Origin: Usnea hakonensis
Lineage: Eukaryota; Ascomycota; Lecanoromycetes; Lecanorales; Parmeliaceae
Assembly (NCBI GenBank): GCA_013423325.1
Contig: BLJB01000200.1
Span: 107,854-171,853 of the forward strand
Direction of reading: 5' to 3'
DNA: 64,000 nucleotides
In this document: positions 33,663 to 44,928 of the stretch, piece by piece
Layout of the letters: every line of letters begins with the position of its first letter
Position numbering within the stretch: position 1 is the first letter of the stretch
Notes under the pieces: model-generated
What the model was told of the DNA's origin: nothing
Seen by the model: the letters and a program-made list of their open reading frames with translations, nothing else
The model's database searches: none
Program-made: the position numbers and the translations under genes

Positions 33663-34258
33663 AGATGTACCAAAGGCGCTTGAGATGTTCTACAATATCA
33701 TGTCGCGTTCGGTCATCCTCTGTAAGTCGTTTGCTGTCTTTGAATACCTTGCGATCCAATTGCCCTTGAAATAAGATGTTAGATAGACCCAAAACTTGGG
33801 TTGATGAAATTTGAAGTCAATGTAGAAATCAATGTCATGATACGTAATCTCTTGCGGTTAGGGCAGTATTTTAAGATATTTTGAAACGAGCTAGTCCTGC
33901 AACTCGAGAATTAGCGCCCCATATCCTGGGGGTATCTGCTTAGGCTCATGTCCGAGTGGTCTCCAGATTAAAATATGCCCTGCACCAGCCTCCGCCATCA
34001 CCCATGTTCTCCAGCATTTTTTCTTAGAGAGCTTATTGACCTCTTATACAGCAATATACTTAAGTACTTGACTAACTAGATATACATATATGTTTTGTAA
34101 TCGTATATGCGCTGATAATCACACAATTCAATCGCTTTAATACAGACCCTTATCCAAAGGGTAGGCAAACCATATCAAACAAAACCTCTTCCTTCTCTCC
34201 TTTTCTTCCTCTTTCGACTTTGTCCTTCCTAGCTGCCCGTGAACATTGTGCCATCACC
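33663..34258. other. Intergenic, no supported gene
   Basis: AT-rich 3' flank of the glucokinase gene and upstream sequence of paralogue B. Short TA-rich runs occur near 34050-34120. Confidence 0.5.
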
Positions 34259-36085
34259 TCAATCATCACTCCTGTGGGCGGCCACCAATGCAATCAATGC
34301 AGCACCAACTCCACTCCCATCCTTTGCAATACCAACCCGGATCCTCTTTTCCCCTTGCGACCCAATCTCTGGCATCTCCCGGAACGCTTCTCTGATATAA
34401 TCTTCGAACCCTGGATAGTATTCTACCAAGCTACCATCAACACCAATGTCCACCACGTCGTCATCCCCACCGCCTGTGGAAACATGGTTTTCCGTCGAAA
34501 CCACAATAGCGCCTAATGCCACTGCACTAAGCCGGGCAGAGCGCTTGCCGATAGCGTTGACCAGTATCTTGACTGCTTCAGCATCCTCCGTACTGGCAGC
34601 ATCGACTCCGAATTCCTTGTTGAGCTCCTGTCGCGTGACTCCCAGTCCTGGGCTGCTATCTGCTGCGACTATGCTTAAGAAACTGGTGTCAACGCCCCAC
34701 GGCTTGTAGAGTGCCGAATCCTCTGCTATTGTAGTGGTTGAGTGAAGATCGTTGGCCGAGGAATTCTCATCTTTGAAGAGCTGACACTTTGGGTCTTTGA
34801 CGAGCGCGAGAATGGCGTTGCGCAATATCTCGCCCAGGAACATGCCCGAGACTCGCTTCTCAAACATTTGTATTCCGGGGTTGGGGGTCCCTTTATCAAG
34901 TGCTTCATCGTAGGGCGTATTGGGTAAGACGCTCATCTGGTTGTCGAAAGAGCCCCACTCGGTGTTGACAATCATGTTACCGGTTGACTTGTCATAGTCT
35001 GCGCTTTCGACCATCGACTTGAGCTTTGTTACCTTGTCAAGCTTCTCCACGTAGGCGCCGTTGGTCCCTGTTCCGAAAATGGCACCTAGAAGGGTCCCTG
35101 TCTTTCCTGGAGATGTGTATGATCGCGCCATGAGCGTTCCCACTGTGTCGTTGACTAAAGCTGCAACCTTCACTGGCAAATGAAGGGCATCAATCTCTTT
35201 CTGGAGTAGCTCGCAGACATCTTTCCCAACAGCATCTTCAATGTCAAAGCCTTTTGTCCATCTTGCTAGTGTCCCCCTATTGATACCAATCTGGTTGACC
35301 GGAAAACTAAAGGTGAATCCCAGTTGGAATATCTCTTCGTTCCTGAAAGCCTCCCCAGAGCTCATGGTTTTCCTTCGCTTGATGTGTGCCTCAAAATGGT
35401 CGTTATGATGCGTTCGGAGAAAGTTCTCAATCTGCTTTGCTAGGAAGGAGAATAGTTCGTGTGACGTTTTGGCGATCATTAGTTCTCGGGGTATGGCGAC
35501 TTTCGATTGTGTCAGGGAGAATGTTGTGTTGCCATGGAGCTGTATGGAGCAGACTCGGAAATTGGTACCGCCGAGGTCAACTGCAAGATAGAGACCTTTC
35601 TCTGTGCCATTGGGAACAGCTGTGACGTATGTCGGTATTTGGCTCATAGAGGTCCCCTTCTTTTGTAGCCCCTCGTCCATCTGGCTGATGAATGCCTTCA
35701 CCCCCCGGTTCAAATCCTCCGACGAGTACTCAAACTCCGCCGCCACCCGCTTTGCCTCCTCCAAAACAGACATTTTGTAGGGTCGAGAAACAGGTAACGG
35801 CTCCGAGAAGACGCTGAGATTCTCACACACTGGCGGTGACCGTTGAGATTGGTCTCGATAATCTGAGATGTCTTCGGAGGACCACCGTCGTAGTGTTGGT
35901 GGTGGTGTGAGGAATTGGAGGATGACAAGCACGAGAAGGGCCGCGAAGGACAAGAGCTGGGGGGTAGTAAAGGTGGATCTGCGGGACAGCTTTGAAGATA
36001 TCTTGAAGTCGGCGGGCGAGTAAACAGTGAGATCAGAGGAGGAGGGCTCGTGGTAGGGGAAAACGTGGCAGGGGAGGAACGCCAA
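34259..36085 (-). CDS. GLK1: Glucokinase/hexokinase family sugar kinase
   Basis: The open frame is 608 codons from 36085, but the family-typical start is the Met at 35773 (MSVLEEAKRVAAEFEYSS), giving 504 aa, close to fungal glucokinases. Hexokinase landmarks are present: LAVDLGGTNFRVCSI (phosphate 1), the sugar-binding signature LGFTFSFPVNQIGINRGTL, NDTVGTL, AIFGTGTNGAYVEK, NTEWGSFDN, and C-terminal DGSGVGAALIALVA. The enzyme phosphorylates glucose with ATP at the entry to glycolysis, in the cytosol. The 104-residue extension contains one clear hydrophobic segment (LLSFAALLVLVILQFL) and would make a membrane-anchored kinase if translated. It could equally be 5' UTR that happens to be open. 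The next gene (Mic19) diverges from it. Confidence 0.93.
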   Translation of the reverse strand: MAFLPCHVFPYHEPSSSDLTVYSPADFKISSKLSRRSTFTTPQLLSFAALLVLVILQFLTPPPTLRRWSSEDISDYRDQSQRSPPVCENLSVFSEPLPVSRPYKMSVLEEAKRVAAEFEYSSEDLNRGVKAFISQMDEGLQKKGTSMSQIPTYVTAVPNGTEKGLYLAVDLGGTNFRVCSIQLHGNTTFSLTQSKVAIPRELMIAKTSHELFSFLAKQIENFLRTHHNDHFEAHIKRRKTMSSGEAFRNEEIFQLGFTFSFPVNQIGINRGTLARWTKGFDIEDAVGKDVCELLQKEIDALHLPVKVAALVNDTVGTLMARSYTSPGKTGTLLGAIFGTGTNGAYVEKLDKVTKLKSMVESADYDKSTGNMIVNTEWGSFDNQMSVLPNTPYDEALDKGTPNPGIQMFEKRVSGMFLGEILRNAILALVKDPKCQLFKDENSSANDLHSTTTIAEDSALYKPWGVDTSFLSIVAADSSPGLGVTRQELNKEFGVDAASTEDAEAVKILVNAIGKRSARLSAVALGAIVVSTENHVSTGGGDDDVVDIGVDGSLVEYYPGFEDYIREAFREMPEIGSQGEKRIRVGIAKDGSGVGAALIALVAAHRSDD

Positions 36086-36714
36086 TGTGCCGGTTTGTGG
36101 AGACGAATCGCGGGGAAACCGTTGGAGGAGGAGGCGTCTTTACCTAATTGAGCGGAGGGGTCAATCAAAGCCAATTGCTTTTCCAATGGAGCAATTTCTT
36201 TACAAATAGCCTGAAGGATAGTACTAGATCTCGTGCTTGAGTATCTGTGGCTTAGCCCTATTGTAGGAGAGCCCAATTCCAGTGGGACTGTCGACGTTGC
36301 TTCTGCAAGACTGCGGGGAAGCGGAAGTCCGTGTCTGATACGACACAAAGCGTTCAGAGGATCAGGGTAATAGCAAAGTCTCGCAGGCTTGCTGGCGTTT
36401 CTAGCTCCCTAGATGTGGCATTCAATGGTATAGGGTGTTGATCGTTTTGTTTATTGAGGGATTGGAGGGTATCCATGCTCTACTCGTAATATCTGCGGAG
36501 ATAGCTTCAAGATTCAGCCCTACAGAATCCAGATCTGAGCTCCTTCAATTTTTACCAAACAATCAGATTCGATCAATTGACTCTCGCGACCAATATTTGC
36601 ATCCCCTATTGACGCAAATCAGCATATACCAGCTCCTCTTACCCCCGCTTGTATTGTCGTGGACTGCCGCACCCTCTTTCGCGTACCGCGCGCCGTTCTC
36701 CATCTTCCAACAGC
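36086..36714. other. Divergent spacer between glucokinase and Mic19
   Basis: This is the promoter region of both genes. Open frames on both strands, including one running into the Mic19 coding region in the wrong frame, are not supported by family resemblance. Confidence 0.45.
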
Positions 36715-37358
36715 ATGGGCTCAGGCTCTTCGAAACCAGCCCCTTCGAGTACCCAGCACGTTTTCTCAAGGTAGAAATCTACAGATGTCTTCAGAATTCA
36801 CACGTATCACCGCTAATCAGTCCAAGCGACACTCCCGTCCGCTTCTCCCAAGACCTCGTCAATGCCCTCCAAGCCAGTCCCGAAACCGACAGCACCCGCG
36901 CCAAAGACCTAGAACTGCACATACAATCCCGCGTCGCCGCCGAACTCGCACGTCTCGACGCCGAAGCAACCCAAGATCTCAAAGATCTCGAAGACCGCAT
37001 CTCCTCCACCCCCGACTCCACCACCGAAAGCATCAACCCCGCTTCGACCACCATTCCAGACCAAACTGCCTCCGCTGGTGGTCCGGATCATAAAGCTAAG
37101 GCCGAAGGGGATAGAACAAGGGATCTTAGTAGGGGAAAAGTGCAGGAGGAGATTGAGAAATTGAAGGGGATGCTAAAGGAGAGGCAGCTGAAAGAGGACA
37201 TTATGAGTGACAAGGGAGTCAGTAAGGCAAGAGAAGGAATAGTGGCATGTTTGAGGCTAAACGACCGGAGGCCGTTGGATTGTTGGAAGGAAGTGGAGAC
37301 GTTCAAACAAGAGGTAGGAAGGCTAGAAGGGGCTTTTCTGGGTAGGGTGCTGGACTAG
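36715..37358 (+). CDS. MIC19: MICOS complex subunit Mic19
   Basis: Two exons: join(36715..36770, 36827..37358), 195 aa, with a 56-bp intron (GTAGAA...CTAAT...CAAG). Splicing gives MGSGSSKPAPSSTQHVFSS followed by DTPVRFSQDLVNALQASPET, the hallmark N-terminus, with a myristoylation-like MGSxxS. A central coiled coil follows (LELHIQSRVAAELARLDAEA; KVQEEIEKLKGMLKERQ), then the C-terminal VACLRLNDRRPLDCWKEVE, whose two Cys (C-x10-C) form the CHCH-type pair, and FKQEVGRLE. Mic19 sits in the mitochondrial inner membrane/intermembrane space and links Mic60 to the rest of MICOS at crista junctions. The unspliced frame from 36435 is rejected because its N-terminus has no family resemblance. Confidence 0.95.
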
Positions 37359-38290
37359 AGAAGTAAGGGTGCGAAGGAATCTGGGATGAAATGGTAAAAG
37401 TCAGCGCTGTCATCGTCCTAGACGTGATTCTAGACGCTTCAATCGCCCTTGCAAGAGATGGGAAGATGTCGTCGAGCCTTTCCTGTTGCATGGAATAGGC
37501 TGATCCTCCCATTTGGGATCCGCCCGCCGTGGAGAACCTTGCTACAAGCCACGCATTGAATCAGTTCTAGATTACTCTAGAAGATCTAGAAGTATCCTAG
37601 TACCTTGCAGAAACACAGAATGAATACTTCAGAAAGGTCTTCAGCCCTAAAAGTCACGATCATCTTCCACCCTCCGAACCCCATCCTCCCGGAATCAAAT
37701 TCGTCGACAATGTCAACCTAGGTGCCGTCCCTCAGGCCAGCAGTTCGCTCCCATGCAACGCCAAAGCCCTCACTCCAAGAACTCCCCCAATACATTTGGA
37801 TTGTTGTTCTCTTCTTTCATGAGTTCTGATTGTGAGTTCCCATGTATGGTGGCTTAGAGCTAGCGCTCTCCCGGCTCGAGATCGATGAATTCTTAGCTAC
37901 CCAATCAAGCTGCTGGCTGCTAGAATACAATGGCTAGAAGAGGACTGTAAGGCGGGAGAACGCGATAGTGGGAGGGGAATTCTAAATGCAGTAACTTTTC
38001 GAACGTTTTCGACAAAGATTGGGCAGTTCTTGGGCCAACGGATTTTGGTGAGCCATGATTTCCAGTGTTTGCTTCATCTCATTGACGAGGGCAGGCTTTC
38101 CCGCAAAATTGGTGCTTTCGCTCTTTCCTAATCCTATCGCCTTTTCTTCCGCATATGTTTTTGTCTCTTCCCTCGAATCAATTCAGCATCGACAAACAAC
38201 ATATTCTCCCAATCTTGGTGTCATTCACAAACATTCTTTACTGTATCAATTCATGTCAATCTCTATCAAACATTACTAGCTCCTGACAAG
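37359..38290. other. Intergenic, no supported gene
   Basis: A palindrome-rich AT stretch (CTAGATTACTCTAGAAGATCTAG) lies near 37566-37590. No coding region is supported. Confidence 0.5.
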
Positions 38291-39672
38291 ATGACTACTG
38301 AAAAGCCCGGACGTCAGGTGCAAGCTCCTCACGATCCAGTTATGATCGAAGGTGGGCTCCATCTTGACCCAAAAATACACCAGTCTGAGTGAAGTAGTCG
38401 CTGACGTTAAAAGACACAATACCACCCCAGAATCTCGACACAAAGAGCTTTGAGCGTTTTCTGGACTTGCCCCGAGAGCTCCGTGATCAAATCTATCGTG
38501 AATGGCTCATTCCTCACAAAACTCTGACCAAAGGCTCCGCGATCAGATCGGTGACCAATCGATCGAGCCCTTACTGGCTTCAACCTTTGATCCTAACAGC
38601 CAGCAGAGATGTCCACGCAGAAGCAGCGAAAGTCCTGTATGAAGAAACGAATTGGATTTTGTTGACGACGAATTACGCTGAGGATGATGGACTTCTCCAG
38701 TTGTTGCAAAAGGAATGGAATCGATGGGTCTCGGTGAAGCACCTGGAATATTTCCCAGGCACGCCTGTTTTGCGGATACATGTGGTAGATCTAAAATCCC
38801 GCTCTCGACGCATCAAAGACCGGATGCTCGTTACTCAACAAGATGTGCATTTTTTTTGCTTTGAGATTTCTCGAGTTCCAATCTACGAAATATACCTGAT
38901 TTTCGATGCGGACGCGATGCAGGATCCTTCTGTCCGAGAAGCGCTTGTGGACTGTTGCCGCGACATACGAGGAGCGAAGCGAGTAACAATAATTCGACCA
39001 GATTGCCCCTTTCCGGACGATGAGTTGACTACTCAGTTGCAGAAACCGATACGAGATGTCCGAGAGATTTCGGCAAGAGCCGACCAATACCACCAGCGAG
39101 CGGACTTCGAATTAGCTAAGAGGCAATTGTTGGATGCTGCAAACACGTTTTGGGCTGGTTATATCTTATTGTATTGCTGGATTCGAACTGCGCATGTGGA
39201 TGGCATAAGCTTCGAAAGCATTGCGGATGTCAAAGCAAAGCAGATTACACTCTCCATTAAATGCGCCGACTGCCTGATAGAAGCGCGCCTTTCAAAAGAA
39301 GCTCAAATAATCCTTCGAGCGGCTCTTTTCAGTGTCAACCTTCCTGGTGTTCCAACATTCCAGCAATTCAGCAGCTTCCCTTTTCCCCTGGGCTTAGCAT
39401 TAGAGGCTGCGGGCGACGACGCTGAAGCAGCAAGAAAATTTCAATTGGCTCTCGCCCTACGACCTGGACACGAGGGCGCTGACTATCATCTGGACCTGAT
39501 GGAGGCCAGGCTTGGAACGATGGAGTACAGGAAGAGACGCATGCTAAAAGCATACCTAAACCACATCGTGATCTCATACAGGCACAGACCACCAGGAAGC
39601 CAATTTTTCCAAGAGGACATCGAGGCTTACTTTGAGGGTTCGTGGGAATATCAAGCAACGGTCTGGGTTTGA
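38291..39672 (+). CDS. LPRELR-motif protein with C-terminal TPR-like repeat
   Basis: Two exons, join(38291..38317, 38431..39672), 422 aa. The 113-bp intron (donor GTGCAA, acceptor CCCCAG) joins MTTEKPGRQ to NLDTKSFERF. The alternative is a single exon from 38467 starting at MPRELRD, which would cut into the conserved motif. The N-terminus FLDLPRELRDQIYREWL is the F-box-like start common in fungal proteins. It is followed by LTASRDVHAEAAKVLYEETNW, also typical. Residues ~240-400 are helical with a TPR-like unit (GLALEAAGDDAEAARKFQLA then ALRPGHEGADYH). No catalytic motif is visible, and the function is unknown; an adaptor role is inferred. Confidence 0.75.
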
Positions 39673-41015
39673 CGGGGGATTGCTGTATTTGTAAATTGTA
39701 CACACTATGATTGAACTAGGGTGCGGACAGCGGCGCCAAATACTGCTTGTTCCAGCAACCACTCCATTTGATGCTATTCTTCCTCAGTACGCCCGCATTT
39801 GTATCTGCATCGTTCTTTGACCTTGCAAATCAGCTGAATCACAACGATACTATTCTTACCATCATAGCATTGTTCAAAGCAACAGATCCCTGCTATGAGC
39901 ATTGTCCAAGTGAAATGTTCTTGCACAATATAACCCAACCCCCAATACTCTATCTCGTTTGAGCCTGCTCTAAAAGAGCAAGCTGCGCAAATGGAAGGCA
40001 CATTCCCAAAATGGGAACCTAAATCTTCTCAAGCGAACGGATTCCTCAATCTTTTCTCTCATCTTCAAAATATAGAAAAAACTCCGTACTCGTAGCGAAA
40101 TATAGAAAAGAAAGGAAAGAGCTGCAAAGCATAAAAAAGTATCTTTGGGATTCCGATCTATCTGCAAGTCGGTGTCATTATTCATACGGTGTATTATCTC
40201 CTATGGCTTGATAAAGGTATTGAGATGGATGATCCATTCATTTATTTTCTGATCGTAAACGAAGTCTCTGGTATTGCAGCAGACGAGTGCTTCATCCCTG
40301 CTGGCTTGTATTTTAGGTACCTTAGTGGTAAAGTTGAGGTCGGCTCGCGGGCCGGCTGTGGCCCCGGAACGCGCGCGGGGAGACAGCGATGGCGCATCTT
40401 CTTCCTTTTTCCTGTTCGTTTTTCTTATCTGAGAACAGCCCCGGGGGCTGGGGGGAGAAGGTCTGCACTGGAAGGGGCAGATACGGAGGTCTGCCGAAAG
40501 TCCTGCCACAAAGCCCTAACCCCATCTGGCCCCAGTTTTGGGTGTACTCTAGTAAGCACAGCCCAACTCCACCTACCCAAGTGGGCTGCTAGGTTGCCGG
40601 ATCTGTGTTCATGAGCTTGCGCCTCATCCCCCGCCCCCCTCTCGTTTTATCTTTCATTGGCTGTGAGAGGAAGCATAGGTCCCATAATAGAATGGGAAAT
40701 GAGCTTGGCCACATCTGCACGCTATCTTTTCGCTCGAGCGCCGATCATGCCTATGGGAAGACCAATCACCTCGCTCTAATACAACTTGGGCTGGCGGTAG
40801 CCTCGCCATTCTCTACGCCTTGTTTCTGTGCCGTGCGTTGCCCTCTATGCGATGGTCTGAGTCAGCGCTGATCAGAATCCCTGCATAGGTGTGGCGGGTA
40901 ATAAGACTTGGGCGTTCAAAAGCCGAGGGGCGCTGCCTCTTTTTCTCCTTTCCTTCAGTATGAACATATCAGAGAGCGCTATTCATCACGAAATCTATTA
41001 CGCGACCATTTCCAA
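39673..41015. other. Intergenic, no supported gene
   Basis: Overlapping frames on both strands at 40190-40870 have no motif. GC content rises near 40340-40480. The last ~110 bp are open in frame with the next gene but precede its signal peptide. Confidence 0.45.
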
Positions 41016-42179
41016 ATGTATAAAATAGTTGGGCTCGTCCTATTCTCCGTCTGTTCTACTACTGTCTTCGCGAGAAATGATACCATTCTTCACGGCTGGC
41101 ACTCTGAGTCTCATCAGCGTGGAACTTGGTCAATCCTCTGGGGCTGTCTTGCCACTATCTTCATCTGCACCTGGTCTGTTCTTCATTTGGAGGTTCCTCC
41201 TCGAAGCAAGAACGATCTGTGGAGGTTTCATTACAAGGTTCAAGGGACGCTATTGGCTATAGTCGCCCCCGAATATTTCCTTGCTGATGCTATAAATACC
41301 ACACTTACGTCGTGCATACTTATAAAGAACATAGCCCACGACGTCAGCAGGCAGCAAGGACGAGAAGCATGGTCATTATCCCATGTGCGCTTCATGTTAG
41401 CCCGTGGTTTCGCGAAAGACTCGGAAAGCGACAAGGTGTGGGATCCGCTAGAGGAGATTTTCAATATCCCCCAAGAACCAAAAATCTCGAAGAAAGAGTT
41501 GAAGAGTCGTAGTACGACTGACTGGATCGCAAACACCCTTGCATTGTTTCAAATATCTTGGTTCGGCGCGCAGCTGCTTGTTCGCAGGGTTCAGCATCTT
41601 CATATCACCGCAATTGAGATCCTGACTTTGGCATTCATCATCTGCTCTATTTTTACATTTATTCTTTGTTGGCCTCAACCACAGAATGTAGCTTATCCTG
41701 TCGTACTTTTGGAAGACATCCCCCCAGAAAGGTCCGCCACTAACCCGCCGAAAGCCCCATTGAACACAGCTGGGGCGCCTGACAAGTCCAACGAAGTTGA
41801 AGAGCGCGACTCCAATTTCGGCCATGACCTTGAGTCGGTGGGTTTAACTTCCTATCTTTCTCTCGCGTTTGCCGGTAGTGTCTTTGGTGCTGTGCATTGC
41901 TTGGCCTGGAACTCGACATTTCCTACTCCAAAGGAAAGGCTGGCCTGGCGAGTCTGTTCTGTAGCAACTACGGCCCTGCCAATAATTGCTGTATCAACTG
42001 CTCTAATCACGGAGAAGTGGACAGGAAGAACGAACAATATTGAATGGGCTTTTAGTATACCTTACATTGCTGCAAGGCTCACTCTCATAGCCTTAGCGCT
42101 GGCGTCGCTCAGGGCTGTACCAGCCGATGTTTTCCAGACCACAGATTGGAACAACATCGTCCCGCATGTTGGATTGTAA
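41016..42179 (+). CDS. Multi-pass membrane protein with GWHSE/RGTWSILWGC motif
   Basis: A single exon of 387 aa. I start at the Met at 41016 because it opens a signal peptide (MYKIVGLVLFSVCSTTVFA); the frame is open 36 codons further upstream but that part is hydrophilic. The mature start has GWHSES, then RGTWSILWGCLATIFICTWS and a luminal-looking VPP stretch. This motif is frequent in fungal integral membrane proteins of unknown function, some near incompatibility-type genes; that is from memory. Further hydrophobic segments: NTLALFQISWFGAQLLV, IEILTLAFIICSIFTFILC, LSLAFAGSVFGAVHCLAW, VCSVATTALPIIAVSTALI, YIAARLTLIALALASL. About six membrane segments and a hydrophilic loop (~250-285) are expected. 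Confidence 0.78.
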   Translation: MYKIVGLVLFSVCSTTVFARNDTILHGWHSESHQRGTWSILWGCLATIFICTWSVLHLEVPPRSKNDLWRFHYKVQGTLLAIVAPEYFLADAINTTLTSCILIKNIAHDVSRQQGREAWSLSHVRFMLARGFAKDSESDKVWDPLEEIFNIPQEPKISKKELKSRSTTDWIANTLALFQISWFGAQLLVRRVQHLHITAIEILTLAFIICSIFTFILCWPQPQNVAYPVVLLEDIPPERSATNPPKAPLNTAGAPDKSNEVEERDSNFGHDLESVGLTSYLSLAFAGSVFGAVHCLAWNSTFPTPKERLAWRVCSVATTALPIIAVSTALITEKWTGRTNNIEWAFSIPYIAARLTLIALALASLRAVPADVFQTTDWNNIVPHVGL

Positions 42180-44928
42180 CACAGCGGCAAGCCTATACTG
42201 GGGATTTGCACTATGGATAGGGGCCAAATTGTCGAAAAAACCAAACGCGTGCCACCTCTGGCAATTTCTTTGTGCTCTACTCACATATACACCAATGTTC
42301 CCCTGAGTGGCGCTACTTGCTAGAAGTGGAACACCAAAAGATCGGGCGACCTCCGGATTTGTAAAAGAGACACCCAATGTCCATGATCTATTGTCTGTTA
42401 AGCGTGCAATGCACATGGCTCGTTCCTCGCTTGCTTAATGACAAGGCCAGTGTGCTATGCGATCTCTCCGACTCCTCAACCAGAATATAGAATAGGAGTC
42501 AGATGGCTATATACCCGTACAGAAAGGGTACAGGATGGGCAAAGGCGAATTCGAAAGATTGCTCTCCTCCAGCATCATCTTACCGAATCATATCAATCAG
42601 AATCCGGAGCGGCTATACATTCCCCACCACCTGAACCCGGATGGAGCTCGTCAAATCTTCCAACACCATCTCATCCATACCCGCACCCAGCGCCAGCTGC
42701 TCGAGCTAACCAAGTGTACTTATCCATCCAACATCCAGCATCGCCGTCAACAACAGGACCCTCTGAAGCAATCCCCACAACGCGAGCGCCAATCCAGCCA
42801 TGGAAGTCGGACATTTGAATTTCGGCGGCATGAGAACAACGGTGGCACCTCTGGGGATATTCATGCTTAGACTTGTAGGGTGGTTTAGGATTTGTTGGGA
42901 CATATATCGCAACCCAGCTAGCCCCTCAGATACTAGAGCGCGGATTGAATAAATGTACATGAGGTAGAGTAGAGCAGCCTCTAGCTCGTCCTCCGACCTA
43001 TATATATACCTAAAGACCAATCCCCCCAAATTACGACTCGTTAACGATACTATACATACCCACACAGCCAGCTCCATGACTCAACTTTCCCCCCTCCTCC
43101 ATCACGCACACCCTCTCCCCCACCATCTCTATGTTGTAACCCCCTATAAATATCCACCCTCCCAAAATGAACACCGTCTACAATACTAGTAGCTCAGGAA
43201 TGAACAGAAAGAAAATGAATGATCGTTCTCACATCGACCCAGACAGAACCAAGGCTAAGTCTCTATATCCTTATGTACTCCCTAGCAGCAATAATATTTC
43301 ACAGATTGAAGAGCTCTGAAGCTGCCATAAGTATAGTTATGTACAGGTTACATAGTTTAAATTACGACAGCTTTAGATGATGGAGATTCGATAATCTTTT
43401 ACTCGTTTTGGATGTTTTTCCACTCTCCTCTCTCCCTTTTCCCCCATCTCCCGCTTCCTCCCATTCACTCACCCACCTAACCTCGAACCCACTCCTTACT
43501 GTCCCCTCTCATCACAGCCTACCACTGCCCCTGATACCCCTCCCTAATCTAATCTGATACCCCTCCTTGCCCCTCCCTGCTCAATATACATACACAACAC
43601 TAACCCCCAGCCCCCTTTTTTCGTCGCCCCCCCCAAATCCTACTTATAAACCCAACGCCCCAACCCGACCCAAGATCCCACCCGACCACCCGACACCCAC
43701 CACAACACTCCAACCCGATACCCCACCCGACCCAAGACCCCAACCCGCAAGACCCTACTAATCACACCTCCACCCCCCATAAGATATGCGAAGGAGGAAA
43801 TGGAAGACAAGACAAGATAGGTAGGACAGGGAAATCATAACGAGTGCGCTTCGCGCCAAACACCAATCAATACATCGAGACTGCACAATCTGAACTCCTG
43901 CTTCTGCCCATAGGCCGTATCTATCCCCAGCGGTATTTACTCCTTTTTTCCTTCTTTAAAAATCTTCTATGATATGAGTAACTTATCAGGCGCACATGAG
44001 GTTAGTGAGTGATGGATGGATGTGGATTTATATAACAACTAATCTCTGATAAGTAATATACTTAATTGGGATAAGGAAATTTGTGACTGTATGATCTTTA
44101 ATATCTCGCGAGATTTAAGGTAGGTTCTTGGGTATAGTATTTTATTTATCTCTATGATAGATTTTGGAGGAAGAACCACGGTCCATTTTCGGAAAAAAAA
44201 AAAAAAAAAAGATCGTTATGATGGATTCGGTGTGAGATCTTACATCTCCGAAGCCCCCTTGTAAATTCTGTATCGGTTTTTAAGCAGGCGCTCTGCGACG
44301 TATCGAACCTGGAGTTTGCAGTCGAGTGCGGAACGGATCTTATTTATAGGCTCTGAGTTCAGGAGCGAGGGTGGTGTAGATATGTGATGCTAGGTCATAG
44401 AGGGTGGGTGGGGGCAGGGATGAAGTTGACTGTATATAAGACGCGAAGGGTAAGTAGTGAGTTATGGATGTCATCATATAGATGATAGATAAAAGGCGGA
44501 GGTGTGCGGAGATGAAGAAAAGCCGCAGACGAGGTGGCTGAGGTTGAAATATATGAGAATAGCTCGATTTTGTACTGCAGGGAAAAGACAAACATTCACA
44601 GAGTCGCCGTCTCGCTATCCGACTTCTGGTTTTCATATCCTTTTTTTATGTTTGCGACTCGGAATCTAATCTCCTTCAGTCCTGGTCCTGAACACGAAAA
44701 TTTTGCCGCGAGATGTTGAAAGGAAAATGGTCAGCCCGGTTGGCCTTGTTGCTGCTGATTCTTCAATGATCCCTCTAAAGCGGCCCTGCTACCTTTCGTG
44801 TCCCGAAACAGCAATCCTCAATTCTGAGTCCGGAGTATTTATAACATATACTCAATTTCTGTTTTCCAGCATTCCTAGATCAGGTCACTTTCTCCTGAGG
44901 TGCGACATCCGATATGGAATATCCAACG
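42180..44928. other. Long intergenic region, no supported gene
   Basis: A 126-codon plus frame at 42438-42818 is Pro/Ser-rich in its second half and could be a small gene or relic; it has no recognisable domain. C-rich sequence with repeated ACCCGACC-like units occurs at 43600-43760, and an A18 run near 44194-44211. TA-rich sequence surrounds 44040-44160. Confidence 0.45.

Noticed and set aside
36435..36714. Unspliced long frame giving a 307-aa version of the Mic19 gene
   Set aside because: The spliced form restores the conserved MGSGSSKP...DTPVRFSQ start exactly; the upstream frame has no resemblance to the family.
42438..42818. 126-codon Pro/Ser-rich frame
   Set aside because: No recognisable domain or start context, with overlapping frames of similar length; kept only as a comment in the intergenic entry.
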